Source of the DNA: an uncultured Nitrospirales bacterium
GTDB lineage: Bacteria; Nitrospirota; Nitrospiria; Nitrospirales; UBA8639
Direction: 5' to 3'
DNA: 64,000 nucleotides
Assembly (NCBI GenBank): GCA_951812745.1
Contig: OX638327.1
Span: forward strand, 310,001-374,000
In this document: in pieces, positions 1-8,711 of the stretch
How positions within the stretch are numbered: the stretch's first letter is position 1
Layout of the letters: each line of letters begins with the position of its first letter
Notes under the pieces: generated by a model
What the model saw: the letters and a program-made list of their open reading frames with translations, nothing else
Database searches by the model: none
Told to the model about the DNA's origin: nothing
Position numbers and translations under genes: made by a program

Positions 1-1
1 G

Positions 2-874
2 GCGATCGCCCCAAGCTTCGGCGGGATCAACTTGGAAGACATCGGCGCGCCTCGTTGCTTCGACATCGAGCGTCGCCTGCAAGCCCACCTTGATATCCCC
101 GTCATGCATGACGATCAACATGGCACGGCCGTCGTGGTGTTAGCCGCGCTGGTCAATGCGCTGAAAGTCACCAAGCGCCGGTTGGATCAGGTCACCATTG
201 TCGTGAATGGATTAGGCGCCGCGGGAGTCGCTTGCTGTCAACTCTTACTCGCGGCAGGGGTCACCCATCTTCGAGGGTGTGATAAAAAAGGCCTGGTGCT
301 TACCGGCCGGCCTGAAGCATTGCGGCATGACCGGCACAACTTGCCGGTCCTCATTCAATACGACAACCCCTCGGGCACGCTCCAGGACGCGTTGCGAGGC
401 GCGCACGTGTTTATTGGGTTGTCCGTCGGCAACGTTCTCACGCCGGATGATCTCACATTCATGGCCGACGACCCCATTGTTTTTGCCCTAGCGAATCCCG
501 AGCCGGAACTCGCGCCGGAACTCGGGTCTCGGCATTGCCGGATTTATGCCAGCGGGCGTTCGGACTATCCGAACCAAAGCAATAACCTGCTTGCGTTTCC
601 CGGCCTGTTTCGCGGCGCGTTGGACGCTCGGGCCACTCTATTCAATGAAGCCATGTACTTAGCCGCCGCCGCTGCCCTGGCCGATCTCGTGCCGACCCAT
701 TGCTTGAGCGAGCAATGCATCATTCCGAGTGCGTTCAATACGCACGTCGTGCCGACGGTGGCCAAAGCCGTGGCCCAGGCCGCCCGGGACACCGGCGTAG
801 CCCGCCGACTGGGCATCAATCACCGAACGGGTATGTCACCGTCAACGTCACGGACACGTGACGCGGACCGCTGA
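2..874 (+). CDS. Malic enzyme, NAD(P)-dependent (5' truncated by window edge)
   Basis: Oxidative decarboxylation of malate to pyruvate in the cytoplasm. The reading frame is open from base 2, so the N-terminal part lies outside the window. The first residues, FGGINLEDIGAPRCF, and the following HDDQHGTAVV are hallmark malic-enzyme substrate and metal-binding segments. A Rossmann motif (NGLGAAGVACCQ) and FALANPEPE follow. The visible 290 residues match the C-terminal two thirds of the short bacterial form. The last 20 or so residues (after GVARR) look unlike the family and overlap an antisense remnant. The gene is followed by the succinate dehydrogenase/fumarate reductase genes, so it sits with C4-dicarboxylate metabolism. 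Cofactor preference cannot be read from what is visible. Confidence 0.9.
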   Translation, partial: AIAPSFGGINLEDIGAPRCFDIERRLQAHLDIPVMHDDQHGTAVVVLAALVNALKVTKRRLDQVTIVVNGLGAAGVACCQLLLAAGVTHLRGCDKKGLVLTGRPEALRHDRHNLPVLIQYDNPSGTLQDALRGAHVFIGLSVGNVLTPDDLTFMADDPIVFALANPEPELAPELGSRHCRIYASGRSDYPNQSNNLLAFPGLFRGALDARATLFNEAMYLAAAAALADLVPTHCLSEQCIIPSAFNTHVVPTVAKAVAQAARDTGVARRLGINHRTGMSPSTSRTRDADR

Positions 875-1190
875 ACGCGTGGCGGGTGGTGAAGTCGAGA
901 TCCCGTTTCTTCATCGGATGCTTCGAGGGGTGGCCCGTGTGTTCCCCCTCGTTCATAAGGGAATCCGTCAGCTTCACACCCCATACCGTTTCGTCGGTCA
1001 GGCTCTCATCCGTGCCGGCGTAGACCTTGTTCAACGCGTTCAACCTCAAGAGGCGTAACGTGCTCTCATCAAACGGCGTTCTTCCCATTTCCCCAACCCG
1101 TGGTGGCCGGTACTTCCAGAATGAGAGCCGAAGGTCCGTCCAGCCTGATAGCAGGGACGATGCCGAACCTATGATAGAATGAATCAGGAG
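816..1190 (-). pseudogene. Decayed coding remnant between malic enzyme and sdhA
   Basis: This 343-base gap (875-1217) has no intact gene. On the minus strand, however, a frame with coding-like, GC-rich third positions reads from about 1075 down to a stop at 816-818 (ending VTLTVTYPFGD). A second frame just upstream reads into it (ATTGWGNGKNAV, then stop), as if one gene had been split by a frameshift near 1070. No start codon with a ribosome-binding site is visible and the 5' part would run into sdhA. I do not recognise the protein. It could be the broken 3' end of an older gene, or chance. Confidence 0.3.
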
Positions 1191-1217
1191 GTTGTTGTCC
1201 GTCGATCTCTTTGAAAC

Positions 1218-2933
1218 ATGGTGACTGCCTACGAGTTTGACGTGCTTGTGATGGGTGCCGGGCTGGCAGGGCTGCGAGCGGCGTTGGCCGCACGCGAGAC
1301 CGGTGCTGCCGTGGCGATCATCACCAAGGTCCATCCCGTTCGGAGCCATTCCAATGCCGCGCAGGGCGGCATTAATGCCGCCCTGACCGACCGTGGAGAC
1401 AAGTGGGAAGAGCATGCCTTTGAGACGGTCAAAGGCAGCGATTATTTGGGCGACCAGGATGCCGTGGAAATCCTGGCGCAGGAAGCCGGGCAGGATATTC
1501 TGACCCTGGAACACATGGGCGTGATCTTTAACCGCAACGAGGACGGACGGTTGGGGACCCGTCGCTTCGGCGGTCAGAAACGCGCCCGCACCTTTTTCGT
1601 CTCCGACTTTACCGGACAGGCGCTGTTGCACGTCCTGTATGAGCAGGTGATGAAGGCTCGCCTTCCGGTGTTTGAGGAATGGTTTGTCACGTCGTTGGTC
1701 AAGGATGAGCATGGGCAGTGCGGAGGGGTCGTGGCCTTTGAAATACGAAGCGGGCGCGTGGCGTTGTTCAAGGCCAAGGCCGTGATCATTGCCGCCGGTG
1801 GGTTGGGACGCGTGTTCGAGCCGAGTACCAATGCGCTGATCTGTACCGGCGACGGCATCGCGATTGCGTATCGGAGCGGAGCCCCGCTGATGGACATGGA
1901 GATGGTGCAATATCATCCCACGACCTTACGGGGAAAAGGATTGCTTCTGAGTGAGGCCGCTCGCGGGGAAGGCGCCTATTTGCTGAATGTCGAGGGGGAA
2001 CGGTTCATGGAGCAGTACGCCCCGAACATGATGGAACTGGCCTCACGCGACGTGGTGTCTCGGGCCGAGCAAATCGAGATCAATGAAGGTCGGGGGATCA
2101 ACGGCTGCGTGTTGCTCGATTGCCGGCACTTGGGCAAAGGGATCATCCGGGAGCGCCTCAGCCAGATTTTCGAGGAGGCGAAGTCGTTTGCCAATATCGA
2201 TTTGACCGAAGAACCGATTCCCGTGTGCCCGGGCATGCATTATATGATGGGTGGGGTGAAGACGGACGTCGAGGGCCGCTGCTGGGATCTGGCCGGCGGA
2301 TGGCGCGGTGTTCCCGGCCTGTTTGCGGCCGGAGAAGCCGCGTGTCTGAGTCTTCACGGCGGGAATCGGCTCGGGGCGAATTCCCTGTTGGATACCGTGG
2401 TGTTCGGGCGCCGGGCAGGCCGTTGCGCGGGAGAGTACGCGAAAACCCGTCCGCAACCCCGTATCGGCGACGGCGTGGTGAAGGATGGGGAAAACAGCAT
2501 CAAGGGGCTCTTCGCGCGGCCCGATACCGATGATACCGTCGCCCGTATCCGGCATGAGATGGGCCGCGCCATGACGCAGAATCTGGGTGTGTTTCGCGAT
2601 CAGGAAGGGATGGCTCATGCGCAACAGACAATCGCCGGTCTCCGGGAACGGTGGAATCACGTGGCTATTCATGATAAAGGACAGGTGTTCAATACGAGCC
2701 TCGTTCGTGCGCTGGAACTCGACTTTATGCTGGACTGTGCCGAGACCATCGCGTTGGGCGCCCTGACGCGGACGGAAAGCCGCGGCGCTCATTTTCGAAC
2801 GGATTGCCTCAATCGTGACGACGAACATTGGTTGAAACATATTCTGATTAATCATCGGCACGACGGGCCGCCTCAACTGGATTTTCTGCCCGTTCGGATT
2901 ACTCAATGGGAACCGCAAGTCCGCGTGTATTGA
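1218..2933 (+). CDS. sdhA: Succinate dehydrogenase/fumarate reductase flavoprotein subunit
   Basis: Catalytic subunit that interconverts succinate and fumarate with covalently bound FAD. The 571-residue length is typical. Visible motifs: the dinucleotide fold GAGLAGLR (13-20); RSHSNAAQGG (42-51), which contains the histidine that binds FAD covalently in this family; the substrate-loop segments HPTTL and RGEGAYL; and GGNRLGANSLLD near the FAD site. It is followed after 30 bases by the iron-sulfur subunit and then by a CCG-domain subunit, the arrangement of type-E enzymes. In Nitrospirota these can run as fumarate reductase in the reductive TCA cycle. Direction cannot be settled from sequence. 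The start is an ATG without a close ribosome-binding site; a purine-rich CAGGAGG lies about 25 bases upstream. Confidence 0.95.
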   Translation: MVTAYEFDVLVMGAGLAGLRAALAARETGAAVAIITKVHPVRSHSNAAQGGINAALTDRGDKWEEHAFETVKGSDYLGDQDAVEILAQEAGQDILTLEHMGVIFNRNEDGRLGTRRFGGQKRARTFFVSDFTGQALLHVLYEQVMKARLPVFEEWFVTSLVKDEHGQCGGVVAFEIRSGRVALFKAKAVIIAAGGLGRVFEPSTNALICTGDGIAIAYRSGAPLMDMEMVQYHPTTLRGKGLLLSEAARGEGAYLLNVEGERFMEQYAPNMMELASRDVVSRAEQIEINEGRGINGCVLLDCRHLGKGIIRERLSQIFEEAKSFANIDLTEEPIPVCPGMHYMMGGVKTDVEGRCWDLAGGWRGVPGLFAAGEAACLSLHGGNRLGANSLLDTVVFGRRAGRCAGEYAKTRPQPRIGDGVVKDGENSIKGLFARPDTDDTVARIRHEMGRAMTQNLGVFRDQEGMAHAQQTIAGLRERWNHVAIHDKGQVFNTSLVRALELDFMLDCAETIALGALTRTESRGAHFRTDCLNRDDEHWLKHILINHRHDGPPQLDFLPVRITQWEPQVRVY

Positions 2934-2963
2934 TGGTCACTCATTTGCTGACAAAATGACGCC

Positions 2964-3923
2964 ATGCTGACCACGTTTCGCATTCGTCGCTTCAATCCGG
3001 AATCGGAATCGCCACAACCCTATTTCGAAGACTACCAATTGGTTACGGAACGGTCGGACACGGTTCTCGATGCGTTGATCAGGATCCGGGAAACCGTGGA
3101 TGAATCGCTGACCTTGCGATGTTCGTGCCGGGGCGCAATCTGCGGGTCCTGCGGGATGCGCATCAATGGGCATGCCACCCTGGCGTGTAAAACCAAAGTG
3201 GCGTCCCTGATCTCGCCGGACGAGACGATTCACGTGGAACCCATGAACAATATGCCGGTGATTAAGGATCTGGTCACGGATATGGCCGGGTTTTGGGAGA
3301 AAGTCCGCCAGGTTCAGCCATGGCTCCAGCCCACGGGCCCGGAACCGGAAGGCGAGTATCTGGCATCTCCGGACGCCATGAACCATTTGACGGGAGTCAT
3401 GGGCTGCATCATGTGCGGGGCGTGCGTGTCGGACTGTGCGGCCCTGGAAGTGAATGCGGATTTTGTCGGCCCGGCGGCGTTGGCCAAGGCCTACCGGTTC
3501 GTGGCGGACCCGAGAGACGGGAGCAGTTCGTCGCGGTTGACGGCGCTCAATAATCCTGGCGGCATGTGGGATTGCACGCGGTGTATGGAGTGCATTGAAG
3601 TATGCCCCAAAGGGGTGGGGGCCATGGATCGCATCATGACGCTTCGTGCCAAAGGGATCGAGCAGGGTGTGCCGTCCACCGCCGGGTCGCGGCATACCGA
3701 AGCTTTTGCGGATCTTATCGAACGCAAAGGGCGCCTGGATGAACCGATGTTGGCCGTTCGCACGTTCGGGCTCGCCAACGTGAGGCAGATGTTCTCCTTT
3801 CTGCCGATGGTTCTGCGAGCCTTGGTCCGAGGCAAACTTCCGAAATCCGGCCCCTTGTTTCGGCCGATACCGGGGATTGCTCGAATCCGCCGGTTGTTTC
3901 GACGCGCGAAGGAGGGACGATGA
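2964..3923 (+). CDS. sdhB: Succinate dehydrogenase/fumarate reductase iron-sulfur subunit
   Basis: Electron-transfer subunit carrying electrons between the flavoprotein and the membrane or partner subunit. An N-terminal plant-type 2Fe-2S domain holds cysteines in CRGAICGSC and a later LAC (about residues 55-75). Two ferredoxin-like cysteine clusters follow: CIMCGACVSDC (about 148-158) and CTRCMECIEVCP (about 204-214). At 319 residues it is longer than the usual 240-260, with a basic C-terminal extension ending in RIRRLFRRAKEGR. Its stop overlaps the start of the next gene by four bases, so the two are probably translationally coupled. Confidence 0.94.
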   Translation: MLTTFRIRRFNPESESPQPYFEDYQLVTERSDTVLDALIRIRETVDESLTLRCSCRGAICGSCGMRINGHATLACKTKVASLISPDETIHVEPMNNMPVIKDLVTDMAGFWEKVRQVQPWLQPTGPEPEGEYLASPDAMNHLTGVMGCIMCGACVSDCAALEVNADFVGPAALAKAYRFVADPRDGSSSSRLTALNNPGGMWDCTRCMECIEVCPKGVGAMDRIMTLRAKGIEQGVPSTAGSRHTEAFADLIERKGRLDEPMLAVRTFGLANVRQMFSFLPMVLRALVRGKLPKSGPLFRPIPGIARIRRLFRRAKEGR

Positions 3924-4801
3924 AATACGCGTTTTTCCCGGGCTGCGTGTCAAAGGGAGGCTGTCCCGAACTCTATCAATCCGTGAAACAGGTGTATCCT
4001 CGATTGGGGATCGACCTGGAGGAAATGACCACGGCGTCGTGCACGGGCGCGGGGGTGTTGCAGGAAAAAGATTTGCGGTTGGGGGATCTCCTGAACGCCC
4101 ATACCCTGGCCCTGGCCGAACAACAGGGCCTCCCCATCATGACGATCTGCAGTACATGTCAAGGGGTGATGAGTCAGGCGAATCATCGGCTGGTAACGGA
4201 TCCCGGCTATCTGGACGACATCAACCAAGTCTTGGCCGAAGAAGGGCTGACCTACCGCGGCACCACCACGGTGAAACATTTTGTGTGGATTCTCCTGGAA
4301 GACGTCGGGGAGCAAAAGATCCGGCAGGCCGTGAAGAGGCCCTTGACGGGGTTGCGCGCGGCCCCGTTTTATGGGTGTTACCTTCAACGGCCGAGTGCGG
4401 CGCTGGGATTCGACGAACAGCCGGCGCGGGTCAAATCATTGGAAACGGTCATGGCCCTGCTGGGCGCCGAGGTGGTGGATTTCCCCGGCAAGTCCCGATG
4501 CTGCGGCATGCCGCTTCTCACCATCAATGAACCCGGCTCGCTTCAGATGGTCGCCCATCATACGTCCGACGCCAAAGAGCATGGCGCCGACGTGATGGTG
4601 ACCCCCTGCCCCTTGTGCCATCTGAACCTGGATGGGCTTCAAACCAAGGCGGCCAGGCACGAGCGCCGTGAAATTGATCTGCCGATTTTGCATTTGCCGC
4701 AGTTGCTGGGATTGGCCATGGGGCTGGAGCCACGGGCGCTCGGCCTGAATCGCAATCTGGTGCCCACGAAATCGGTGCTGGAAAAACTCAGGGTGGCGTA
4801 A
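3920..4801 (+). CDS. CCG-domain subunit of type-E succinate dehydrogenase/fumarate reductase (HdrB-like)
   Basis: A 293-residue protein with two cysteine-rich CCG domains, as in heterodisulfide reductase subunit B and the SdhE subunit of type-E succinate:quinone oxidoreductases. Cysteine groups are visible at FFPGCVSKGGCPE (about 6-16), ICSTCQGV, FYGCYLQRP, SRCCGMPLL and PCPLCHLNLDG. In the family they bind an unusual Fe-S cluster and connect the soluble subunits to quinone or another redox partner. No transmembrane segments are visible and no cytochrome b anchor gene follows, which supports type E. The ATGA overlap with sdhB shows it belongs to the same operon. The next gene is on the opposite strand. 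Confidence 0.85.
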   Translation: MKYAFFPGCVSKGGCPELYQSVKQVYPRLGIDLEEMTTASCTGAGVLQEKDLRLGDLLNAHTLALAEQQGLPIMTICSTCQGVMSQANHRLVTDPGYLDDINQVLAEEGLTYRGTTTVKHFVWILLEDVGEQKIRQAVKRPLTGLRAAPFYGCYLQRPSAALGFDEQPARVKSLETVMALLGAEVVDFPGKSRCCGMPLLTINEPGSLQMVAHHTSDAKEHGADVMVTPCPLCHLNLDGLQTKAARHERREIDLPILHLPQLLGLAMGLEPRALGLNRNLVPTKSVLEKLRVA

Positions 4802-4819
4802 AAGCAGGAAGGCGGGCGA

Positions 4820-5209
4820 TTACGAAACTTCTTTGGATACGGTTTTGAAGTAGGCCAGGAGATCACGCGCTGAAAGAATGCCGACGATCTTTCCGTCATC
4901 GGTGACGGCCAGGTGACGAATACGTTTGTTCGCCATGAGATCTCGTGCATAGTGAGGGGAAAGTTTTTTTTCAACGGTCAGAATGGGGCTGGACATCACG
5001 TGAACCACTGAAGTTTGGGCCACGTCGTCGTGTTCGGCCACGGCCCTGACGATATCGGTCTCCGTAATAATTCCGGAATAGTCGTCTCCTTTTCTTACCA
5101 ACAGCGACCCGATTCGCTGGTCATGCATTTGTCCTGCAGCCTGTTCGAGCGTCGTGTCCTCGGTCACGACGCTCAGATCCCTGTTCATCAATTGTCCGAC
5201 GGTCGCCAT
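4820..5209 (-). CDS. CBS-domain pair protein
   Basis: A small stand-alone Bateman module of 129 residues with two CBS motifs (VGQLMNRDLSVV..., VMSSPILTV...). These modules usually bind adenine nucleotides and act as regulatory sensors. I start it at the ATG at 5209, since the residues read upstream of it (from 5293) do not look like a CBS N-terminus. It is convergent with the sdhE-like gene. It is clearly more distant from the two CBS proteins at 51.2 and 53.3 kb than those are from each other. Its partner is not evident from neighbours. Confidence 0.85.
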   Translation of the reverse strand: MATVGQLMNRDLSVVTEDTTLEQAAGQMHDQRIGSLLVRKGDDYSGIITETDIVRAVAEHDDVAQTSVVHVMSSPILTVEKKLSPHYARDLMANKRIRHLAVTDDGKIVGILSARDLLAYFKTVSKEVS

Positions 5210-5455
5210 GGCGTTTCTCTTCAAGAGCAGGGCAAGGAAGGGTCCGGGAAACGATGGGCCGTATATTCTAGGAAAACCCGGGGAGTTATGCAAGAAAGCG
5301 GACCCACGTCAGGCCCGCTCAGAGGATTGGCATGACAAGAAACGTTGATGCATTCGTTGCCAAGATTCGTGGAAGCGGGTGGGGTGGCGTTCAGCGCTTG
5401 AAGCAGCCTGCGAACCGTCACATGTAGGATGGAACGAGCCAAGCCGTCTGCATGC

Positions 5456-5638
5456 TTACAGCGTTTCTCGGATTTTTGCTCCGCGATAGCCGTTTCGCAC
5501 GACGCGATAAAAGAACCGAAGCACGTCCACGAGGTCAAACCAAAATCCGCAATTGAGGCATTTGGCATAGAGGTGTCTGGTCATCGTGGTGTAATGCCGT
5601 TCCACCATCATCAGTCCCTGGCACTTGAGACATTCCAT
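5456..5638 (-). CDS. Small zinc-ribbon protein of unknown function
   Basis: About 60 residues with two CxxC pairs (ECLKC near the start and KCLNCGFWFDL in the middle), spaced as in a one-zinc ribbon. The tail is basic. The ATG at 5638 has a purine-rich GGGAA upstream; a TTG at 5677 is a less likely start. It lies downstream of the FG-GAP lipoprotein on the same strand. Such proteins could bind nucleic acid or another protein; no specific role can be given. Confidence 0.6.
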   Translation of the reverse strand: MECLKCQGLMMVERHYTTMTRHLYAKCLNCGFWFDLVDVLRFFYRVVRNGYRGAKIRETL

Positions 5639-5686
5639 GATACGTTCCCGTCGGGTGTTCCTGCCCTGTTGCTCCAATGCTCACTC

Positions 5687-6871
5687 TCAGGTGGCGGTCG
5701 GCTCCTTGACCTGCTGCCTGAATTTTAACCCATGATGCAGAAAAATCGATACACTATTTTCCGCGTTGTTGACAATCGCCAAGCCGGGTTCTTCGTCTCG
5801 GTCCGACGCGACGATCAGCGTCGTCAGGGCAAAGGGCCCACGGGGCGTGCGATATTGACGCGGAGGATAATAAAATGAGCCGTCGCCTTTCCCGAACAGG
5901 ATCGAGAGGCTGCCTGATTGAATATTCACGATCGCCGCGTCTGCAATATCGTCCCCGTCAAAATCCTGGGCCAAGCCATGCATGGGACCGGCGTCGCCGC
6001 CTGAATCGATCCCTTCCTGAAAGGTGCCGTCTCCATTTCCCAAAAAGACGGTGACGGTGTTCATTTGCCCGTTCACCACCAGGAGGTCCCATGCGCCGTC
6101 ATTGTTGAAGTCGGCACAGGAGGCGGATAAGGGCCGCTTACCCGTCCGGTAATCGGCGGGGCGGAGAAAGGTCCCGTCGCCCTGGCCCAACCAGATCGAG
6201 ACGGCGTTGCTCATCGGCCCGCCGTTCGTGACCGCCATATCCAAGTCTCCGTCCTGGTTGAAATCCGCGGTGGTCACCGAGGTGGGCGTATCCCCATATT
6301 CGTACAACGGTCCGATTCGAAATTTCCCGTTGCCGTTCCCGAACAGCAATTGCAGCTTGTCGTTGCGTAGAGCCACCACCAAATCCAAGTGTTGGTCACT
6401 GTTGAAATCCCCACTGGCGATGGAGACCGGCGTCCGGTGGACGGGATACAGCGCGTCTTTCTCGAACGTCGCGCCCCCCTGCCCCTTGAAAATGGCGACT
6501 TGATTGCTCCCGGAACATGCGATGGCTAAGTCTCCATACCCATCGCCGTTGAAGTCCCGGACGTCCAGATTCCGTGGTTCCTTGCATACGCGAATGGATC
6601 TTTGCGCCTGGAAGCTCCCATCACCGTTCCCGAGCAGGAGGGACAATGTATTCGCCGAGATGTTGCTCGTTATCAGGTCCGAAAAGCCGTCATGGTTGAA
6701 GTCTCCGGCTTGCACGGCGGTCGGGTTCTTCCCAACTTCATAACTGGCGAAGAGATAGAGCAGGTCCGGGGGCACGTAGGGATCTTTGGGTGAGCACCCG
6801 GGCAGGAGTAAAATTCCACACAACGTGAGGAACCGGAGTACGTTGCTTGCTCCCCGGCGGTACAAAGACAT
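5687..6871 (-). CDS. FG-GAP/VCBS repeat lipoprotein
   Basis: A predicted exported lipoprotein: a hydrophobic segment ends in the lipobox LLPGC, about 25 residues after the chosen ATG at 6871 (an upstream GTG or ATG at 6910 would add 13 residues). The mature part contains about six to seven repeats of the type DFNGDGYGDLAI...LGNGDGSF, each with the DxDxDG calcium-binding loop of integrin-like beta-propeller blades. The repeats span almost the whole chain, so it is probably a single beta-propeller. Such proteins are secreted or surface-exposed; the ligand is unknown. Confidence 0.85.
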   Translation of the reverse strand: MSLYRRGASNVLRFLTLCGILLLPGCSPKDPYVPPDLLYLFASYEVGKNPTAVQAGDFNHDGFSDLITSNISANTLSLLLGNGDGSFQAQRSIRVCKEPRNLDVRDFNGDGYGDLAIACSGSNQVAIFKGQGGATFEKDALYPVHRTPVSIASGDFNSDQHLDLVVALRNDKLQLLFGNGNGKFRIGPLYEYGDTPTSVTTADFNQDGDLDMAVTNGGPMSNAVSIWLGQGDGTFLRPADYRTGKRPLSASCADFNNDGAWDLLVVNGQMNTVTVFLGNGDGTFQEGIDSGGDAGPMHGLAQDFDGDDIADAAIVNIQSGSLSILFGKGDGSFYYPPRQYRTPRGPFALTTLIVASDRDEEPGLAIVNNAENSVSIFLHHGLKFRQQVKEPTAT

Positions 6872-7376
6872 TGCGGCACTCCTCTTGGAAAATCCATCTC
6901 CAGGGCTCATGGCCCCGAGAATATCACGAAATTCCCATAAAAAACGCAGTATACGAGCTTTTGACTAAGCGATTCAACGAGTTATTCACGGGGTGTCAAC
7001 CAAAAGCAGAAATGGGCGGGCCGCCCCCGCCTGCCCCGCGGCTTGCGACCGTTCGTTGAATCCCTTGCAACCGCTCCCCTTCTTTCCGACTTATCGTGCT
7101 TGCCTCCTGTGTCCTCGCCCCTCCTTGCCTGGTGCCAAGAGGACATTTTAGCTTGGGACAAAGGGGACATGACGGCTTTGGGCTAACAGCCTGGAGCCAC
7201 GGGTCCCCCCCCGACCCGGAGCCCGGTGGCCCACGGGTTCTCATCCGGGGGCTCTTGGGTCCGCTGTCACACGGCCGTGAGAGTGTTCTCTATGTATCTG
7301 GTACGTTTGTCACCTATGTGTCCAGTCTATACCGGTGGGAGAGGGGGTAGGATGAGGGAGACATAGTGGGCTATGG
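6872..7376. mobile_element. Intergenic region with possible insertion-sequence relic
   Basis: No convincing gene lies in this stretch of about 500 bases. At 7285-7325 the minus strand reads GGACACATAGGTGACA, and 7140-7175 contains repeated GGACATTTT / GGGACAAAGG / GGACAT units. Both resemble terminal and leader sequences I associate with IS481/IS3-like elements, but no transposase frame remains. Short frames on both strands here have no recognisable product. The call rests on remembered resemblance only. Confidence 0.3.
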
Positions 7377-8318
7377 CTAACCACGGGGGGTTGCCTCTAC
7401 AGCTTTGGCCATCATTTGGCAGTACGAGCAGACGTCCGTGGACGTCGGTTGCCCGCAGTTTGTGCAGGGGTGGAGGCGTTCTCGATCCCGCTCGGCAATC
7501 TTTCCGGCTGTTTCCTGCTGTTTGGCTTGACGATCCAAAAAGTTCAGATAAAAGGTATGTTTGGTCCCCGGCGAGTCGGCCTCCAGTCGATTCAATGCGT
7601 GTTTGTAAGCCAGCATCTTGGAACCTTTGGCCATCGGGCATTCCTCCACGATGTAGTCGATGTGATGGATGACCGCATAGGCTGCGATTTCCCGCTCCGT
7701 CAGGCGATACAGGGGCTTGACCTTCTTGGCAAAGCCTCCGAGTGAGGCCGGCAACGCCGGCGTTTGTTTGTCCAGGTAATCGGTCTGCCAATGCAGGACG
7801 TTTCCCAGGAGCCTGGCCGCTTCGTCGTCCAGATTATGACCGGTTGCCATGACGTCGTAATCCTGCTCGACGGCCACGCGGTTGAATTGGTAGCGCTTCA
7901 TGGTCCCGCAGGTGGAGCAGGTCGGTCGATGGACCAGCGTCGCCAATTCCCGGATGCCGGCGCCTTGTTCCTGTTCCACCGTATGAACGTGGAGGTTCGA
8001 TTGGTAGGCGGCGGCCACGGTGTCGGTGAAGCGTTGGACCTTTTGCCTGGACCGGGCCGAGTAATCACCAATGCCCAAGTCCACGTACAAGGCGTCAGCC
8101 CGGTACCCGAGTTTCAGCAGGATGGCCCAGAGGGTGAGGCTGTCCTTGCCCCCGGATACGGCCACTAGAATGCGGTCGTCGGGAGCGAACATCCGGTGGG
8201 ATTTGATGGCTCGACTGACTTGGTTGTGCACAAACTCGGTAAAGCAGTCTTTGCACAATGAGATGTTGTGCCTGGGCATTTTGATGACCGCGGGATGAGC
8301 ACATTTTCGGCAACGCAT
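7377..8318 (-). CDS. ttuA: TtuA/Ncs6-family tRNA 2-thiolation enzyme
   Basis: ATP-dependent sulfur transfer to a tRNA uridine; the family includes TtuA, which makes 2-thio-ribothymidine at position 54. The 313 residues show the full architecture: an N-terminal zinc finger (CRKC, CKDC within residues 3-25), the PP-loop SGGKDS (55-60), the internal cysteines PTCSTCG (134, 137) and EECPM (227) that hold a 4Fe-4S cluster in TtuA, and a C-terminal zinc finger CTNCG...CSYC. The gene follows seven bases after a ThiS-like sulfur carrier ending in Gly-Gly, as expected for the TtuA-TtuB pair. A role at another uridine cannot be excluded. Confidence 0.85.
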   Translation of the reverse strand: MRCRKCAHPAVIKMPRHNISLCKDCFTEFVHNQVSRAIKSHRMFAPDDRILVAVSGGKDSLTLWAILLKLGYRADALYVDLGIGDYSARSRQKVQRFTDTVAAAYQSNLHVHTVEQEQGAGIRELATLVHRPTCSTCGTMKRYQFNRVAVEQDYDVMATGHNLDDEAARLLGNVLHWQTDYLDKQTPALPASLGGFAKKVKPLYRLTEREIAAYAVIHHIDYIVEECPMAKGSKMLAYKHALNRLEADSPGTKHTFYLNFLDRQAKQQETAGKIAERDRERLHPCTNCGQPTSTDVCSYCQMMAKAVEATPRG

Positions 8319-8325
8319 GGCGCGG

Positions 8326-8520
8326 CTACCCCCCGGAGATCACCGACCTGATTTCAATCGAGTCTGAATCCTGAAGCACCGTATCCTCCGTGACCAACTC
8401 GTCCCCACGGATGACCAGATAGGCTTCCGGGGTCAGGTCGAGCCGTTGCAGGAGTTGATGGACCCGGGTAGGCCCCTGAACTTCAAGTTCTTTATGCGGA
8501 TGGGTCACAAGGACTTTCAT
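8326..8520 (-). CDS. ThiS/TtuB-like sulfur-carrier protein
   Basis: A ubiquitin-fold sulfur carrier of 64 residues ending in the exposed di-glycine SVISGG. That tail is the one adenylated and thiocarboxylated in ThiS, MoaD and TtuB. The start is set at the ATG at 8520 (MKVLV), since the earlier in-frame residues do not fit the fold; an ATG at 8535 is an alternative. Its position immediately upstream of ttuA suggests it donates sulfur for tRNA thiolation rather than for thiamin. No adenylating enzyme is encoded nearby, so one shared with another pathway is likely. Confidence 0.78.
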   Translation of the reverse strand: MKVLVTHPHKELEVQGPTRVHQLLQRLDLTPEAYLVIRGDELVTEDTVLQDSDSIEIRSVISGG

Positions 8521-8711
8521 GGCAGGTCGTATCATAAGGCCGGGAGAAGCCGGTTTGCAATGAACCGTTGATCCTCCGACTCCCGTTGCCTTCATTTGGC
8601 AAGACCCCCTTCAAAAGGGTATTCTCCGATTGACGCAACATTCGCCGGAACAACCGCGCAATCTGGAAAATTTACGTATATTTCCGTGAATCGTCGCAAC
8701 GGAAGCATAGG

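Noticed and set aside
2937-3953. A 338-codon minus-strand open frame across sdhB
   Set aside because: It is the complement of a gene with complete Fe-S motifs; high GC opens antisense frames, and the translation has no recognisable domain.
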